From: Methylomonas albis
Lineage (GTDB): Bacteria; Pseudomonadota; Gammaproteobacteria; Methylococcales; Methylomonadaceae
Direction: 5' to 3'
DNA: 64,000 bases
Assembly (NCBI RefSeq): GCF_014850955.1
Contig: NZ_JACXSS010000001.1
Location: 4,898,001 to 4,962,000, forward strand
Shown: piece by piece, positions 1 to 9,027 of the stretch
Layout of the letters: every line of letters begins with the position of its first letter
Position numbering within the stretch: position 1 is the stretch's first letter
The notes under the pieces: generated by a model
What the model saw: the letters and a program-made list of their open reading frames with translations, nothing else
What the model was told of the DNA's origin: nothing
Databases searched by the model: none
Translations under genes and position numbers: made by a program

Positions 1-3000
1 TGGCGGACAAAACTCAAAATATCGTCAATAGCCGTATAGGCCACCGGAATCACCACCAAGCTCAGTGCGGTAGAGGTCAGCAAGCCGCCGATCACGGTAA
101 TGGCCATCGGCGCCCGGAAACTCGGGTCGGCACCCAAGCCCAGGGCGATAGGCAACATGCCGGCGCCCATCGCGATCGTCGTCATCAGAATCGGTTGCAC
201 CCGCTTACGGCAACTATCGATCACCGCGTCGAATCGGCTCATGCCGCGCTCGCGGCGGGCGATCATCGCGTATTCGACCAGCAGTATGGAGTTTTTGGTG
301 ACCACGCCCATCAGCATCAACAGCCCGATCACGCTGGGCATCGCGAAGCTGCCGCCGGTCATCAGCAAGGCTAAGAATGCCCCGCCCAGCGATAAAGGTA
401 GTGCACCGAGTATCGTCACCGGCTGGCTGAAGTCGCCGAACAACAGCACCAACACCACGTATATACACAACACGCCAATCGCCATCGCCCCGCCGAAACT
501 ACCGAACAGCTCGTTCATCCGTTGTGCGTCGCCGGACTCTATGGTGCGCACCCCGGCCGGCAGGTTTTGCATGGTCGGCAATTGCATGACTTCAGCCAAC
601 ACGTCGCCTACCACCCGCTCGCCCAACTCGATTTCGAAAGTGGTGTTGCGCATCCGGTCCAAGCGGTCGATTTGCTGCAAGCCGCCGGCCAGACGAATGT
701 CGGCCAAGGTCGCCAGACTGACGCTGCCGACGCGTCCTGCCACCCGCAATTGGCCGATTTCGTCGAGGCTGTGGCGCACGGACTCGGCCAGCCGCACCCG
801 AATCGGGATTTGCCGTTGCGGCAGATTCAGCTTGGCCATCACGTTGGCATAGTCGCCGTAACTGGCCACCCTGACCACTTCGGCCAAGGCCTCGACCGTG
901 ACGCCCAATTCGGCGGCTTTATTGAAATCCGGGGTAATCTGTATCTCCGGACGTTGCAAACTAGCGCTAGACGTAATGTTTCCCAGGCCGCTGACTTGCC
1001 GCAGTTCGAGTTCGACCGCATCGGCGGCCCGGCGCAGGGCTTGCGGATCGTCGCTGGCCAGGGTCAGCTGCAGCTTTTCGCCGCTGCCGCCGCTGCCTAC
1101 GGCCACCCGCACGCCGGGCAGATCGGCCAGCTTGTCGCGTATCGCCGCCTCGATCGTAGCTTGCTTATAAGGACGTTCGGCGCGGTCGCGCAGGCTCAGG
1201 GTTAAGGAGGCCTTGCGCACTTCGTAGTTGGTGGTAGCAGCGTCCGGCCCACCTCCGCCGCTGCTGCCAACGCCATCCGCGCTAAAGACTTGAGTGACGT
1301 CCGGCAACTCGCGCAAGCGACGTTCCGCTTCGGCGGCGATGTTGCGGGTTTGCGCCAGCGTGCTGCCCGGCGGCAATTCCAGCGCAACCTTGGTTTGACT
1401 GTTGTCGGACGCCGGTACGAAACCCTTGGGCAGCAAGGGCATCAGGCTCAGCGAACCGGCCACGAACGCCACCACGCCAACGCCGACCGCCCAGCGATGG
1501 CCTAGACACCAGTCCACCACCTGCAGATAGGCCCGCATCACCGGGTTATCGCCGCTGTCGCGTTCCGGATGCGGCTTCAGCAGATAGGCCGCCATCATCG
1601 GCGTCAACAAGCGCGCCACCAACAACGACGCCAGTACCGCTGCCGCCGCAGTCATGCCGAATTGGCGAAAGAATTTGCCGGGTACTCCGCCCATGAACGC
1701 AGTCGGCAAGAACACCGCCACCAAGGTAAAGGTGGTGGCGATCACCGCGAAGCCGATTTCGTCGGCGGCGTCCATTGCCGCCTGCAGCGGCGTTTTGCCC
1801 ATTCGCAAATGCCGGACGATGTTTTCGATTTCAACGATGGCATCGTCCACCAAAATCCCCACCACCAACGCCAAGGCCAGTAAAGACAAAATGTTCAAAC
1901 TAAAACCGAAGTACCACATCGCCGCGAAGGTCGGCAGGATGGACAGGGGTAAGGCGACCGCCGCGACCAGTGTCGCCCGCCAGTCCCGCAAGAACCACCA
2001 AACCACGATCACGGCCAGAATGGCTCCTTCGTACAGCAAGTGCATCGAGCCGGTATAGTTGTCCTCGACCGGCTGGACAGTGTCGAAGGCCTCGCGGATG
2101 CTCACTTGCGGATGCTCGGCGGCGAATTCGGCCAGCGCCGCGCGCACGGCTTCCGCCACGGTCACTTCGCTGGTGCCTTTGTTGCGGACGATGTCGAAGC
2201 CGATGACCGGCCGGCCGTCGAGGGTCGCGTAGGTGGAACGTTCGGCGATGGTGTCGGTGATGTCCGCAATTTGATCGAGTTTGATGTGGCTGCCGTTGGC
2301 GAGCGGAATATCCAGGTTGCGCAATTCGCCGGCCGTCGCCACCCGGCCCAAGGTCCGCACCGCCTGCACGCCGCCGCCGATGTCGCCGCGGCCCCCGGAT
2401 GCATCCTGCTGGACTTTTTTCAATTGCGTCGCCACTTCGCTGACCTGCGCGCCCAAGCCGGCCATGCGTACCGGATCGAGATCGACGTGGACCTCGCGAT
2501 CGACCCCGCCGGTACGCGTCACCCTGCCGACGCCGTTGACCGCTAGTAAACGCTTGCTGACATCGTTATCGACGAACCACGACAGCGCCGTTTCATCCAT
2601 ATTCTCGGCGCTGACCACATACGTCAGAATGGCGTTACCGGCCGTTGTGGTCTTGGAGACGATAGGCGCGGCCATGGCCGACGGCAGTTCGGCGCGGGCA
2701 CCATCCACCGCGTTGCGCACTTGGTTCAAGGCCTCTTCGGCATTCTTGTCGATGTTAAACTCGACCTTGATCGATACCGAGCCGTCGGTGATTGTGGTGC
2801 GTACGTGCTCGACGCCGCCGATGGCGGCGATCTTGTCCTCGATCTTGCGCGCGACTTCGGTTTCCAGCTGCGCCGGCGCCGCGCCTTCCAAGGTGGCGGC
2901 GACGGTAATGGTCGGTACTTCGATGTCCGGGAAGTTTTGCTTGCCCAAGTGTTGTAAACCCAGGCCACCCAAGATGGACAGCACCGCGAACAGTAATAAA

Positions 3001-3041
3001 CTGGGCACCGGTTTGCGGATAGCCCATGCGGAAAAGTTCAT
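1..3041 (-). CDS. RND efflux pump, inner-membrane permease (3' end cut by window edge)
   Basis: About 1013 residues are readable; the stop lies just left of the window. The ATG at 3041 gives the usual RND start, a short cytoplasmic stretch (MNFSAWAIRKPVPS) then TM1. Periplasmic porter and docking segments alternate with membrane segments. Two adjacent acidic residues, about Asp399-Asp400 in a VDDAIVEIENI motif, match the proton-relay aspartates of TM4 in AcrB-type HAE1 pumps. The family exports drugs, dyes, bile salts or solvents through a tripartite complex. It is the last gene of the leftward tetR-channel-adaptor-pump operon, 106 bp after the adaptor stop. The exact substrate cannot be read from sequence. 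Confidence 0.95.
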   Translation of the reverse strand, partial: MNFSAWAIRKPVPSLLLFAVLSILGGLGLQHLGKQNFPDIEVPTITVAATLEGAAPAQLETEVARKIEDKIAAIGGVEHVRTTITDGSVSIKVEFNIDKNAEEALNQVRNAVDGARAELPSAMAAPIVSKTTTAGNAILTYVVSAENMDETALSWFVDNDVSKRLLAVNGVGRVTRTGGVDREVHVDLDPVRMAGLGAQVSEVATQLKKVQQDASGGRGDIGGGVQAVRTLGRVATAGELRNLDIPLANGSHIKLDQIADITDTIAERSTYATLDGRPVIGFDIVRNKGTSEVTVAEAVRAALAEFAAEHPQVSIREAFDTVQPVEDNYTGSMHLLYEGAILAVIVVWWFLRDWRATLVAAVALPLSILPTFAAMWYFGFSLNILSLLALALVVGILVDDAIVEIENIVRHLRMGKTPLQAAMDAADEIGFAVIATTFTLVAVFLPTAFMGGVPGKFFRQFGMTAAAAVLASLLVARLLTPMMAAYLLKPHPERDSGDNPVMRAYLQVVDWCLGHRWAVGVGVVAFVAGSLSLMPLLPKGFVPASDNSQTKVALELPPGSTLAQTRNIAAEAERRLRELPDVTQVFSADGVGSSGGGGPDAATTNYEVRKASLTLSLRDRAERPYKQATIEAAIRDKLADLPGVRVAVGSGGSGEKLQLTLASDDPQALRRAADAVELELRQVSGLGNITSSASLQRPEIQITPDFNKAAELGVTVEALAEVVRVASYGDYANVMAKLNLPQRQIPIRVRLAESVRHSLDEIGQLRVAGRVGSVSLATLADIRLAGGLQQIDRLDRMRNTTFEIELGERVVGDVLAEVMQLPTMQNLPAGVRTIESGDAQRMNELFGSFGGAMAIGVLCIYVVLVLLFGDFSQPVTILGALPLSLGGAFLALLMTGGSFAMPSVIGLLMLMGVVTKNSILLVEYAMIARRERGMSRFDAVIDSCRKRVQPILMTTIAMGAGMLPIALGLGADPSFRAPMAITVIGGLLTSTALSLVVIPVAYTAIDDILSFVR

Positions 3042-3147
3042 GATTTTTGCTCCTACGTCCGAGACCGCGATGCGATACTGGGGCGCTAATCAATGGCGAT
3101 GCGTTAAGCAGCGCCGGTGTAAGGGTGGCGGATAAGCGCGCCGGTCG

Positions 3148-4275
3148 TTAGTTGTTAGGCGTAACGCTGACGATGTCGCCGTCCTTTAAAAACGCACCGC
3201 CGTTAGCGACCAAGCGGGCATCGCCGCCAATGCCGTCGCGGATTTCCACCCAGTCGCCGACCCGGCGGCCGGTGACGACGCTACGTTGAATCACCGGTTT
3301 GGCGGTTTGCTCGGCCGAGCCGGACAACTCGGCGATTTCGAACAAGTAATCGCGGCCGTCCCGCAAAACCAATGCGGTCTGCGGCACGACCAAGGCGGAT
3401 TGCGCGCCGACGACGATGCTGCCTTGCAAATACATGCCCGGCTTGGCCCCGGCGTTCGGAATATCGACGTAAACCAGCGCGTTGCGGGTGGTGTCGTCCA
3501 CGGTCGGCGCGGTCATCCGCACATTGCCGATCACACCGCCGCCGTCGGGCAAGCTCAATTCCACCGCTTGGCCGACGCGGATTTGGGCGAGCTGCTGGGC
3601 ATTGACTTCGGCCCGCCACTCCACCCGCCCCTGACGCACCAGCCGGAACAACTCGGTCCCGGCCGCGACCACATCGCCCAGACCGGCGCCGCGCGCCGAA
3701 ATCACCCCGTCGTCCGAGGCGACAATGTGCGTCTGGCTTAAACGGATCCGCTGATTTTCCAGCTCCGCTTGCGCCAAGGCCAGATCGGCGCGGGCGGTTT
3801 GCTCGGCGATCACATATTCATCGATTTTCTGCGACGACAAGGCGCCGCTGTCTTGGATTTCGCGAGCGCGGGCAGCGTCGGCCTGGGCTTTGGCCAGATT
3901 GGCTCGGCTTTTGTCGACGCTCGCTTGTTGTTTGTGCAGTTCGGCGAGGACGGTGTCGTCGGCCAACACTGCCAAATCCTGACCGCGCTTAACCCGGTCG
4001 CCGACATCGACCAAGACTTGCTTGATCCGCAAACTGCCGATTTCGGCGCCGATTTTGGCCTCTTGCCAAGCCGCCACCGCGCCGTTGACCTTGATAGCCA
4101 CCGGCCAATCCTGTCTAGTCGGCACCAGCGTTTCGACCGCCAAAACCGGCTTGGATTTAGCGGCGACCGCCGCCGGCGCCGGCGCGCTGGTCAGGACCGG
4201 TATCGCGATGCTTAAACCGGCCAAGGTGATGCCGGCCAGCCAGGTCGGTAACGAAATGGTTTGATGGAATTTCAT
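3148..4275 (-). CDS. RND efflux periplasmic adaptor (membrane fusion protein)
   Basis: This 375-residue protein has an N-terminal hydrophobic signal or anchor (residues about 10-30), then a biotinyl-lipoyl-like half motif, an alpha-helical hairpin rich in Ala, Gln and Lys (about 105-175), the second lipoyl half, and beta-barrel and membrane-proximal domains (KPGMYLQG is typical). It bridges the RND pump and the outer-membrane channel. I chose the ATG at 4275 because it overlaps the stop of the upstream channel gene as ATGA, the same coupling used at the tetR/channel junction. A longer reading frame to 4365 would overlap the channel gene by about 90 bp and is unlikely. Confidence 0.93.
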   Translation of the reverse strand: MKFHQTISLPTWLAGITLAGLSIAIPVLTSAPAPAAVAAKSKPVLAVETLVPTRQDWPVAIKVNGAVAAWQEAKIGAEIGSLRIKQVLVDVGDRVKRGQDLAVLADDTVLAELHKQQASVDKSRANLAKAQADAARAREIQDSGALSSQKIDEYVIAEQTARADLALAQAELENQRIRLSQTHIVASDDGVISARGAGLGDVVAAGTELFRLVRQGRVEWRAEVNAQQLAQIRVGQAVELSLPDGGGVIGNVRMTAPTVDDTTRNALVYVDIPNAGAKPGMYLQGSIVVGAQSALVVPQTALVLRDGRDYLFEIAELSGSAEQTAKPVIQRSVVTGRRVGDWVEIRDGIGGDARLVANGGAFLKDGDIVSVTPNN

Positions 4276-5738
4276 AATGACTCCTCGCGCTGGGTGTCGC
4301 CGGCGCTCAATTGCGTGTCCTGGGCGCGCCAACCGCCGCCCAGGGCTTTGTACAACGCGATCCAATACTGCACGCGATTTTGTTGTTGGGTGATGTGACT
4401 GATTTCCTGATTGATCATTTGACCGCGCGCGTCCTCCAGCGATAGCAGACTCAGGCCGCCGGCGCGCCAGTTGAGCTCGGCCGCCCGAAAATACTGGCGA
4501 TATTGCTCGGCGCTGCGGCCTTCCACGCTTTCCCGTTGCTCGGCGCCGTGCAGATTGACCAAGGCTTGTTCAACTTCCTTGACCGCAGTGCGAATGTCGC
4601 CCTGGTAGGTAGCCAGCGCGCCGGCGTAAGCGGCTTCGGCGCTATCCACCTTGGATCGCAACTCGCCGCCGTCGAAGATCGGCAGGGTGATGGTCGGCCC
4701 TATCGACCAGGTGTTACTGCTCAAAGTGAAGCCGGTGGTTTCGGTTTTGCGTTTGCCGATCGATCCGGTCAGGCTAACGCTGGGATAGCGCTTGGCGACC
4801 GCGTTGCCGATGTCGGCACTGGCCGCCGCCAATTTGCGCTCGTCGGCGGCTAAATCCGGACGCTGGGTCAGTAAATCGGCCGGCACGCTATCCACTTGGA
4901 ATTGCGTGGGGACCGGTATGCCGCCGCCAGCCGCCAGCCAAGCGCGCAAATCGGCTTCGGCCAAACCCGTCAACGCCACCAAGGCCTTAACGGTGTTGTC
5001 GCACTCGGTGCGTTGGGCGATCAGACTGGATTCGCTGGCATGCAGGCTGGCGTCGGCCAATACCGCGTCGGCCGGCGACGAAAATCCCGCGCCGGCCAGC
5101 ACGCCGGTCAAGCGCGCGGTGTCTTGTTTCGAAGCGATCGCGTTTTGATAGGCGGCCGCCGTCAGTTGGCAGGCCCGGTAACTCACATAATCGCTCGCCA
5201 CCTCGGCCGCCAAACTCACTTTAGCGTTATGCAGGTTCAATTCGGCCGCGGCCAGTCGAGCCTGCTCGGCCTGCCGGTTGAAGGCGAATTTGCCGAACAA
5301 ATCCAGCTCCCAACTGGCATCGAGACTGCCGGACAGGATTTGGGTAATGCCGGTATTGAAACTCGAGCCGCTCGCGCTGGTGGTTTGCGTGCTGGTGCCA
5401 GTGGTAGTACCACCCTTGGAGCGAGTGAAAGAGCCTTTGGTGGTCAGGCTGGGCATGCCCCCCGCCTCCGCGCCGGCCAGGCTGGCGCGCGCCGACGCGA
5501 TATTCGCCACGGCTTGCGCCAGCGTCGGGTTATCCTGTTCGGCGGCCTGCAGCAAGCGGGTCAACAGCGGATCGTTGAACTGGCGCCACCAGTCCAGCCG
5601 CTTTGCCGCACCGGCGGCTTGGGTGCCTTTGGCTTGCCATTGCGCCGGGGTGTCGATGGTCGGCCGGACGTAGTCGGGAAACACACTGCAGCCGGCCAAG
5701 GCGCCGCCGGCCAGGATCGTCAATAAGGCCGTTCTCAT
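4272..5738 (-). CDS. Outer-membrane efflux lipoprotein, NodT/OprM family
   Basis: The 488-residue product starts with a lipoprotein signal; LAGC places the acylated cysteine at position 17. The FPDYVRP-like stretch after it is characteristic of NodT-family channels. Two OEP repeats of long Ala/Gln-rich helices follow, consistent with a trimeric TolC-like exit duct. A Ser/Thr/Gly-rich insert near residues 105-135 lies in the first repeat. Its start overlaps the tetR stop and its stop overlaps the adaptor start, both as ATGA, so the three proteins are probably translated in a coupled way. Confidence 0.94.
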   Translation of the reverse strand: MRTALLTILAGGALAGCSVFPDYVRPTIDTPAQWQAKGTQAAGAAKRLDWWRQFNDPLLTRLLQAAEQDNPTLAQAVANIASARASLAGAEAGGMPSLTTKGSFTRSKGGTTTGTSTQTTSASGSSFNTGITQILSGSLDASWELDLFGKFAFNRQAEQARLAAAELNLHNAKVSLAAEVASDYVSYRACQLTAAAYQNAIASKQDTARLTGVLAGAGFSSPADAVLADASLHASESSLIAQRTECDNTVKALVALTGLAEADLRAWLAAGGGIPVPTQFQVDSVPADLLTQRPDLAADERKLAAASADIGNAVAKRYPSVSLTGSIGKRKTETTGFTLSSNTWSIGPTITLPIFDGGELRSKVDSAEAAYAGALATYQGDIRTAVKEVEQALVNLHGAEQRESVEGRSAEQYRQYFRAAELNWRAGGLSLLSLEDARGQMINQEISHITQQQNRVQYWIALYKALGGGWRAQDTQLSAGDTQREESL

Positions 5739-6388
5739 ACAGAACTCCCGCCGGCAATGCCGAATAAAAACACCTTAACCACGAATTCAACGTGGGCGCG
5801 GGCGTCCCAATCGGCCGCTAGGCAACCGAATAGCGCCTTGTTTCTCGGCTCGGCAACCAACATTTCCAAGAACAGGGCCGCCGCGCGCTGACGATCTGTA
5901 GCGGATAAGCCGCTTAACTCGTCGTGGCCGCTCAAATATTCGGCAAGCATCTGGTAAATCCGCTGGGGGCCGCTGTTCTCGATCAAATCGCTCAATTCCG
6001 GAAATTGCCGCGCCTCGGCAACGCCCATGCGGTAAAACGAGATCATGTCGGGCTGCATCACTTTAGCCAGCAATGTGTCGCCGAGCGCGATCAAGCCGTC
6101 ACGACAAGACATCGTGGCTAGATTATCGATACCTTGCATTTCCGAAATATCGGAATCGACCAAGCGGTCCACCGAGGCTAACATCAGTTCGGCCTTGTTT
6201 TTGTAGCGTTCGTAAATGGTCCGGGTCGAGACGCCGGCCGCTGCAGCAATCTTGGCGATACTCGCGTTGGCGTAGCCCTGGCGCATAAATATCGTCAAGG
6301 CGCTATCCAATAAATACTCACTGCGCTCGGTTTCCGTGCCGGCCTTGGGGCGTCCTACTTTTGGTTTTTTGGTTGTTTCTGTCGCCAT
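5735..6388 (-). CDS. TetR-family transcriptional regulator, first gene of the efflux operon
   Basis: The product is 217 residues from the ATG at 6388; an upstream in-frame ATG at 6424 would add 12 residues. A basic N-terminus (KPKVGRPKAGTETERS) precedes a TetR helix-turn-helix with a GVSTRTIYERYKNKAEL recognition segment near residues 55-75. The rest is a helical ligand and dimer domain of the AcrR C-terminal type. It heads the efflux operon and its stop overlaps the channel start, so repressor and pump are made from one message. Autorepression relieved by a pump substrate is the usual arrangement and is inferred here. A candidate operator lies just upstream. Confidence 0.9.
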   Translation of the reverse strand: MATETTKKPKVGRPKAGTETERSEYLLDSALTIFMRQGYANASIAKIAAAAGVSTRTIYERYKNKAELMLASVDRLVDSDISEMQGIDNLATMSCRDGLIALGDTLLAKVMQPDMISFYRMGVAEARQFPELSDLIENSGPQRIYQMLAEYLSGHDELSGLSATDRQRAAALFLEMLVAEPRNKALFGCLAADWDARAHVEFVVKVFLFGIAGGSSV

Positions 6389-6444
6389 CGCTGTTCCCGA
6401 TAAAATAAAAACAAAACGTTTCATTTTTATTATTTCCTAAATTT

Positions 6445-6464
6445 ACGCACTTTACAAGTACGCA
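6445..6464. promoter_or_regulatory. Candidate TetR operator (imperfect palindrome)
   Basis: About 57 bases upstream of the tetR start there is an inverted repeat, ACTT-TAC-AAGT at its core, whose arms extend with 7 of 9 paired positions. Position and size suit a TetR dimer, but the match is imperfect and no experiment backs it. Confidence 0.3.
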
Positions 6465-6775
6465 TGTCAGAAATTGGATAATGGCGGCATAACCGGAAGC
6501 TTATCTAGGCAGGGGGATGTGCGTTCTTGCCGTGCGGCACAGGCAGTTTGCTGCCCGATGTTTCTGGGCGTGTGGAGAATGTCGCTTGCTTAGGTCGGAC
6601 TGTTGTCAATGCGCCAGGTATTTTTACGGCCCATTGCGATGTGAAGTGCAAAAATAGATTGATTCAACGCCTGTTGGGAATTGAAATCCAAAGACGTCAA
6701 GCCAAAGTCGAACGAGCAGTCAGCGTATTTGTCGCGGTCTATACGCTAACTGCTGCCGTATTGAGTCTAGATTCG
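6465..6775. other. Intergenic stretch without a recognisable gene
   Basis: This lies between the efflux regulator and the hydrolase stop. An open frame here has no ribosome site and runs antisense into the hydrolase, so I do not call it. I see no strong terminator hairpin, RNA gene or repeat. It probably carries the tetR promoter at its right-hand side as read on the minus strand. Confidence 0.5.
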
Positions 6776-7561
6776 TTATTGCTTGAACACTTCGCCAAAC
6801 AATTGCTGCATGGCTTCCCAGGATTGCTTATCCGCGTCGGCGTCGTAAGCGATGGGCAAATCATTAGCTTTGCCCAACCTATCGGCATCGGGGTTGGTAA
6901 ACCCGTGGCGCGCGCCGGGATAGTTGACGAAACGGTAATCCACGCCGGCTTGGGTCATTTCTTTTTCAAAAGCCGTAACGCTATCGGCACTGACAAATTC
7001 GTCGGCCGCACCGTTCAACACCAATACCCGCGCCTTGACTTTCCCGGTCCGCGCCGGCGTTTGCGTAGCAAGAGTGCCGTGAAAACTCACCACCGCCGCC
7101 AGATCGGTGCCCAAACGCGCCATATTCAATACCGTCGCGCCGCCGAAACAATAGCCTATCGCCGCAATCTTGCCCTTATCAACGCTGGCTTGTTTTTGTA
7201 AAAAGGCCAACGCTGCCGTAAAGCGCAGTTGCGACACACCGGCCCGTTCCACCACGTTATTCATGAATGCCGACGCCTCGGCGGCATGCTCGCTGGATTT
7301 GCCGTCGCCGTACATATCGACCGCCAGCGCGGTGTATCCCAGCTCCGCCAACATCTTCGCGCGTTGCCGGGCGTAGTCGTTCAAGCCCCACCATTCGTGG
7401 ACCACCAACACACCGGGCTGCTTGTCGCCCTTCGCGTCATCCCAAACCAGATAGCCCTTTAGCGTGGTATCGCCGGCGGTATAGCTGACGGTTTGCTCCT
7501 GCAATGCCGCTTGCAAACCGGAACTGAACAATAAAGCCAAAAAGAATAAGGCGCGCATCAT
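6776..7561 (-). CDS. Secreted dienelactone-hydrolase-like protein
   Basis: The 261-residue protein begins with a signal peptide (MRALFFLALLFSSGLQA). It is an alpha/beta hydrolase of the DLH family: a GYCFGG nucleophile elbow with Cys rather than Ser, an Asp in the GAADEFV region and a His in GARHGF complete the triad. The VVHEWWGL stretch is typical. DLH proteins cleave lactones or esters; here a signal peptide places it in the periplasm and the substrate is unknown. Two adjacent ATGs (7561, 7558) follow a GGGAGG ribosome site; either could be used. It is divergent from the MFS gene, with about 160 bp between starts. Confidence 0.88.
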   Translation of the reverse strand: MMRALFFLALLFSSGLQAALQEQTVSYTAGDTTLKGYLVWDDAKGDKQPGVLVVHEWWGLNDYARQRAKMLAELGYTALAVDMYGDGKSSEHAAEASAFMNNVVERAGVSQLRFTAALAFLQKQASVDKGKIAAIGYCFGGATVLNMARLGTDLAAVVSFHGTLATQTPARTGKVKARVLVLNGAADEFVSADSVTAFEKEMTQAGVDYRFVNYPGARHGFTNPDADRLGKANDLPIAYDADADKQSWEAMQQLFGEVFKQ

Positions 7562-7723
7562 GAAAACCTCCCGTTGAAAATATGGCCTTACGTTTACACC
7601 GCTAACGGATATTGTCAATCTTCTCTCCTGCCTTACAACGATAAATTTCCACCATGGCGGCAGGTTTTACAGCAAACTAGACGCAGCGATTTCCTTTAAC
7701 CAAACGGCAAAAAAAGAGGCTCT

Positions 7724-8917
7724 ATGACGCACTCCGGCGCAAAACCTATCTGGCGACAAATCCCCAAAGGCGTTTGGGCATTGGGCTTTGTTAGTATGTT
7801 GATGGATATTTCCTCGGAAATGATCCACAGCCTGCTGCCGATATTCATGCTCACCACCCTGCATGCCAGCAGCCTGAGCATCGGTTTAATCGAAGGTGCC
7901 GCGGAAGCGACCGCGCTGATCGTGAAGGTGTTTTCCGGCGTGCTCAGCGACTATCTGGGTAAGCGCAAAAGCCTGGCCTTGATAGGCTACAGCCTGGGAG
8001 CTCTGACCAAACCTTTGTTTGCCGTCGCCGGCAGCAGCGGCATGGTCTTGACGGCACGCCTGTTGGATCGGGTCGGCAAAGGTATGCGCGGCGCACCGCG
8101 CGATGCCCTGGTAGCGGACATCACCCCGCCGGAAATTCGCGGCGCAGCGTTCGGTTTGCGGCAATCACTGGATACGGTCGGCTCTTTTCTCGGGCCATTG
8201 CTGGCGGTGGCGCTGATGCTACTCTGGGCCAATGATTTTCGGGCGGTATTTTGGGTAGCGGTCATCCCCGGTCTGCTGTCGGTGATGATGTTGCTGTTTG
8301 GTGTGCAGGAACCCAAACATATTCAGCGTTCGCAGCACGGTAATCCCATCAAGCGCGCCAATCTGCAACACTTACATGCTGACTATTGGCGCGTAGTGAT
8401 TATCGGCGCAGTGTTCACGTTGGCGCGTTTCAGCGAGGCATTTTTGGTGCTGCGCGCCCAACAAAGCGGCATTCCGATTGCACTATTACCTTTGGCAATG
8501 GTGGCAATGAACATCGTTTATTCGGCTACGGCTTACCCGTTCGGCAGACTTTCCGACAGCATATCGCATCGAAAATTGCTGGCCTGGGGACTATTAGTAC
8601 TGATCGCCGCCGACCTGGTATTGGCCAGTAGCGCCGATTGGCGGGTAGTGCTCGCCGGCGTGGGGCTGTGGGGCATACACATGGGCATGACCCAGGGCTT
8701 GCTGGCAAAAATGGTTGCCGACACCGCGCCAGCCGACCTCCGCGGCACCGCTTACGGTTTTTTCAATCTGGTAGGCGGTATCGCCATGCTGATAGCCAGC
8801 GTCACAGCCGGTTTACTGTGGGATAGCTACGGGGCGGAGTTTACGTTTTTTGCCGGCGCAGGATTTTGTGCCATTACGCTATTTATCCTGATTGCTCATC
8901 AGTCGTTGCAGAAGTAA
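7724..8917 (+). CDS. MFS transporter
   Basis: The 397-residue protein has about twelve hydrophobic segments and two MFS halves. The first loop signature appears as SDYLGKRKSLA and the second half has a similar GRLSDSISHRK. A conserved GKGMRGAPRDALVAD motif after TM4 is typical of a bacterial subgroup with no fixed substrate. It starts at ATG 7724 after an AGAGG site. It could export a small molecule, but the sequence does not say which. Confidence 0.9.
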   Translation: MTHSGAKPIWRQIPKGVWALGFVSMLMDISSEMIHSLLPIFMLTTLHASSLSIGLIEGAAEATALIVKVFSGVLSDYLGKRKSLALIGYSLGALTKPLFAVAGSSGMVLTARLLDRVGKGMRGAPRDALVADITPPEIRGAAFGLRQSLDTVGSFLGPLLAVALMLLWANDFRAVFWVAVIPGLLSVMMLLFGVQEPKHIQRSQHGNPIKRANLQHLHADYWRVVIIGAVFTLARFSEAFLVLRAQQSGIPIALLPLAMVAMNIVYSATAYPFGRLSDSISHRKLLAWGLLVLIAADLVLASSADWRVVLAGVGLWGIHMGMTQGLLAKMVADTAPADLRGTAYGFFNLVGGIAMLIASVTAGLLWDSYGAEFTFFAGAGFCAITLFILIAHQSLQK

Positions 8918-9027
8918 AGCTGAGCAAGGAAAAATTTTGACAATGACTTACAAAGATGTAAGCTTTGGCTCACAAAATATGCCGTAAATGGCTGAGCCTT
9001 TCAGCCGCGTAAGTATTTAAATCCAGT

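Noticed and set aside
522..1205. A long plus-strand open frame opposite the RND pump
   Set aside because: It is antisense to a clearly conserved RND coding sequence, has no ribosome site and matches no family.
3042..3147. REP-like string between adaptor and RND pump genes
   Set aside because: It resembles the 21124 element over a few blocks only, with extra bases in each, and no clear palindrome forms.
6527..7201. A plus-strand frame upstream of and antisense to the DLH-like gene
   Set aside because: The hydrolase on the other strand has a signal peptide and full catalytic triad; the antisense frame has no recognisable domain.
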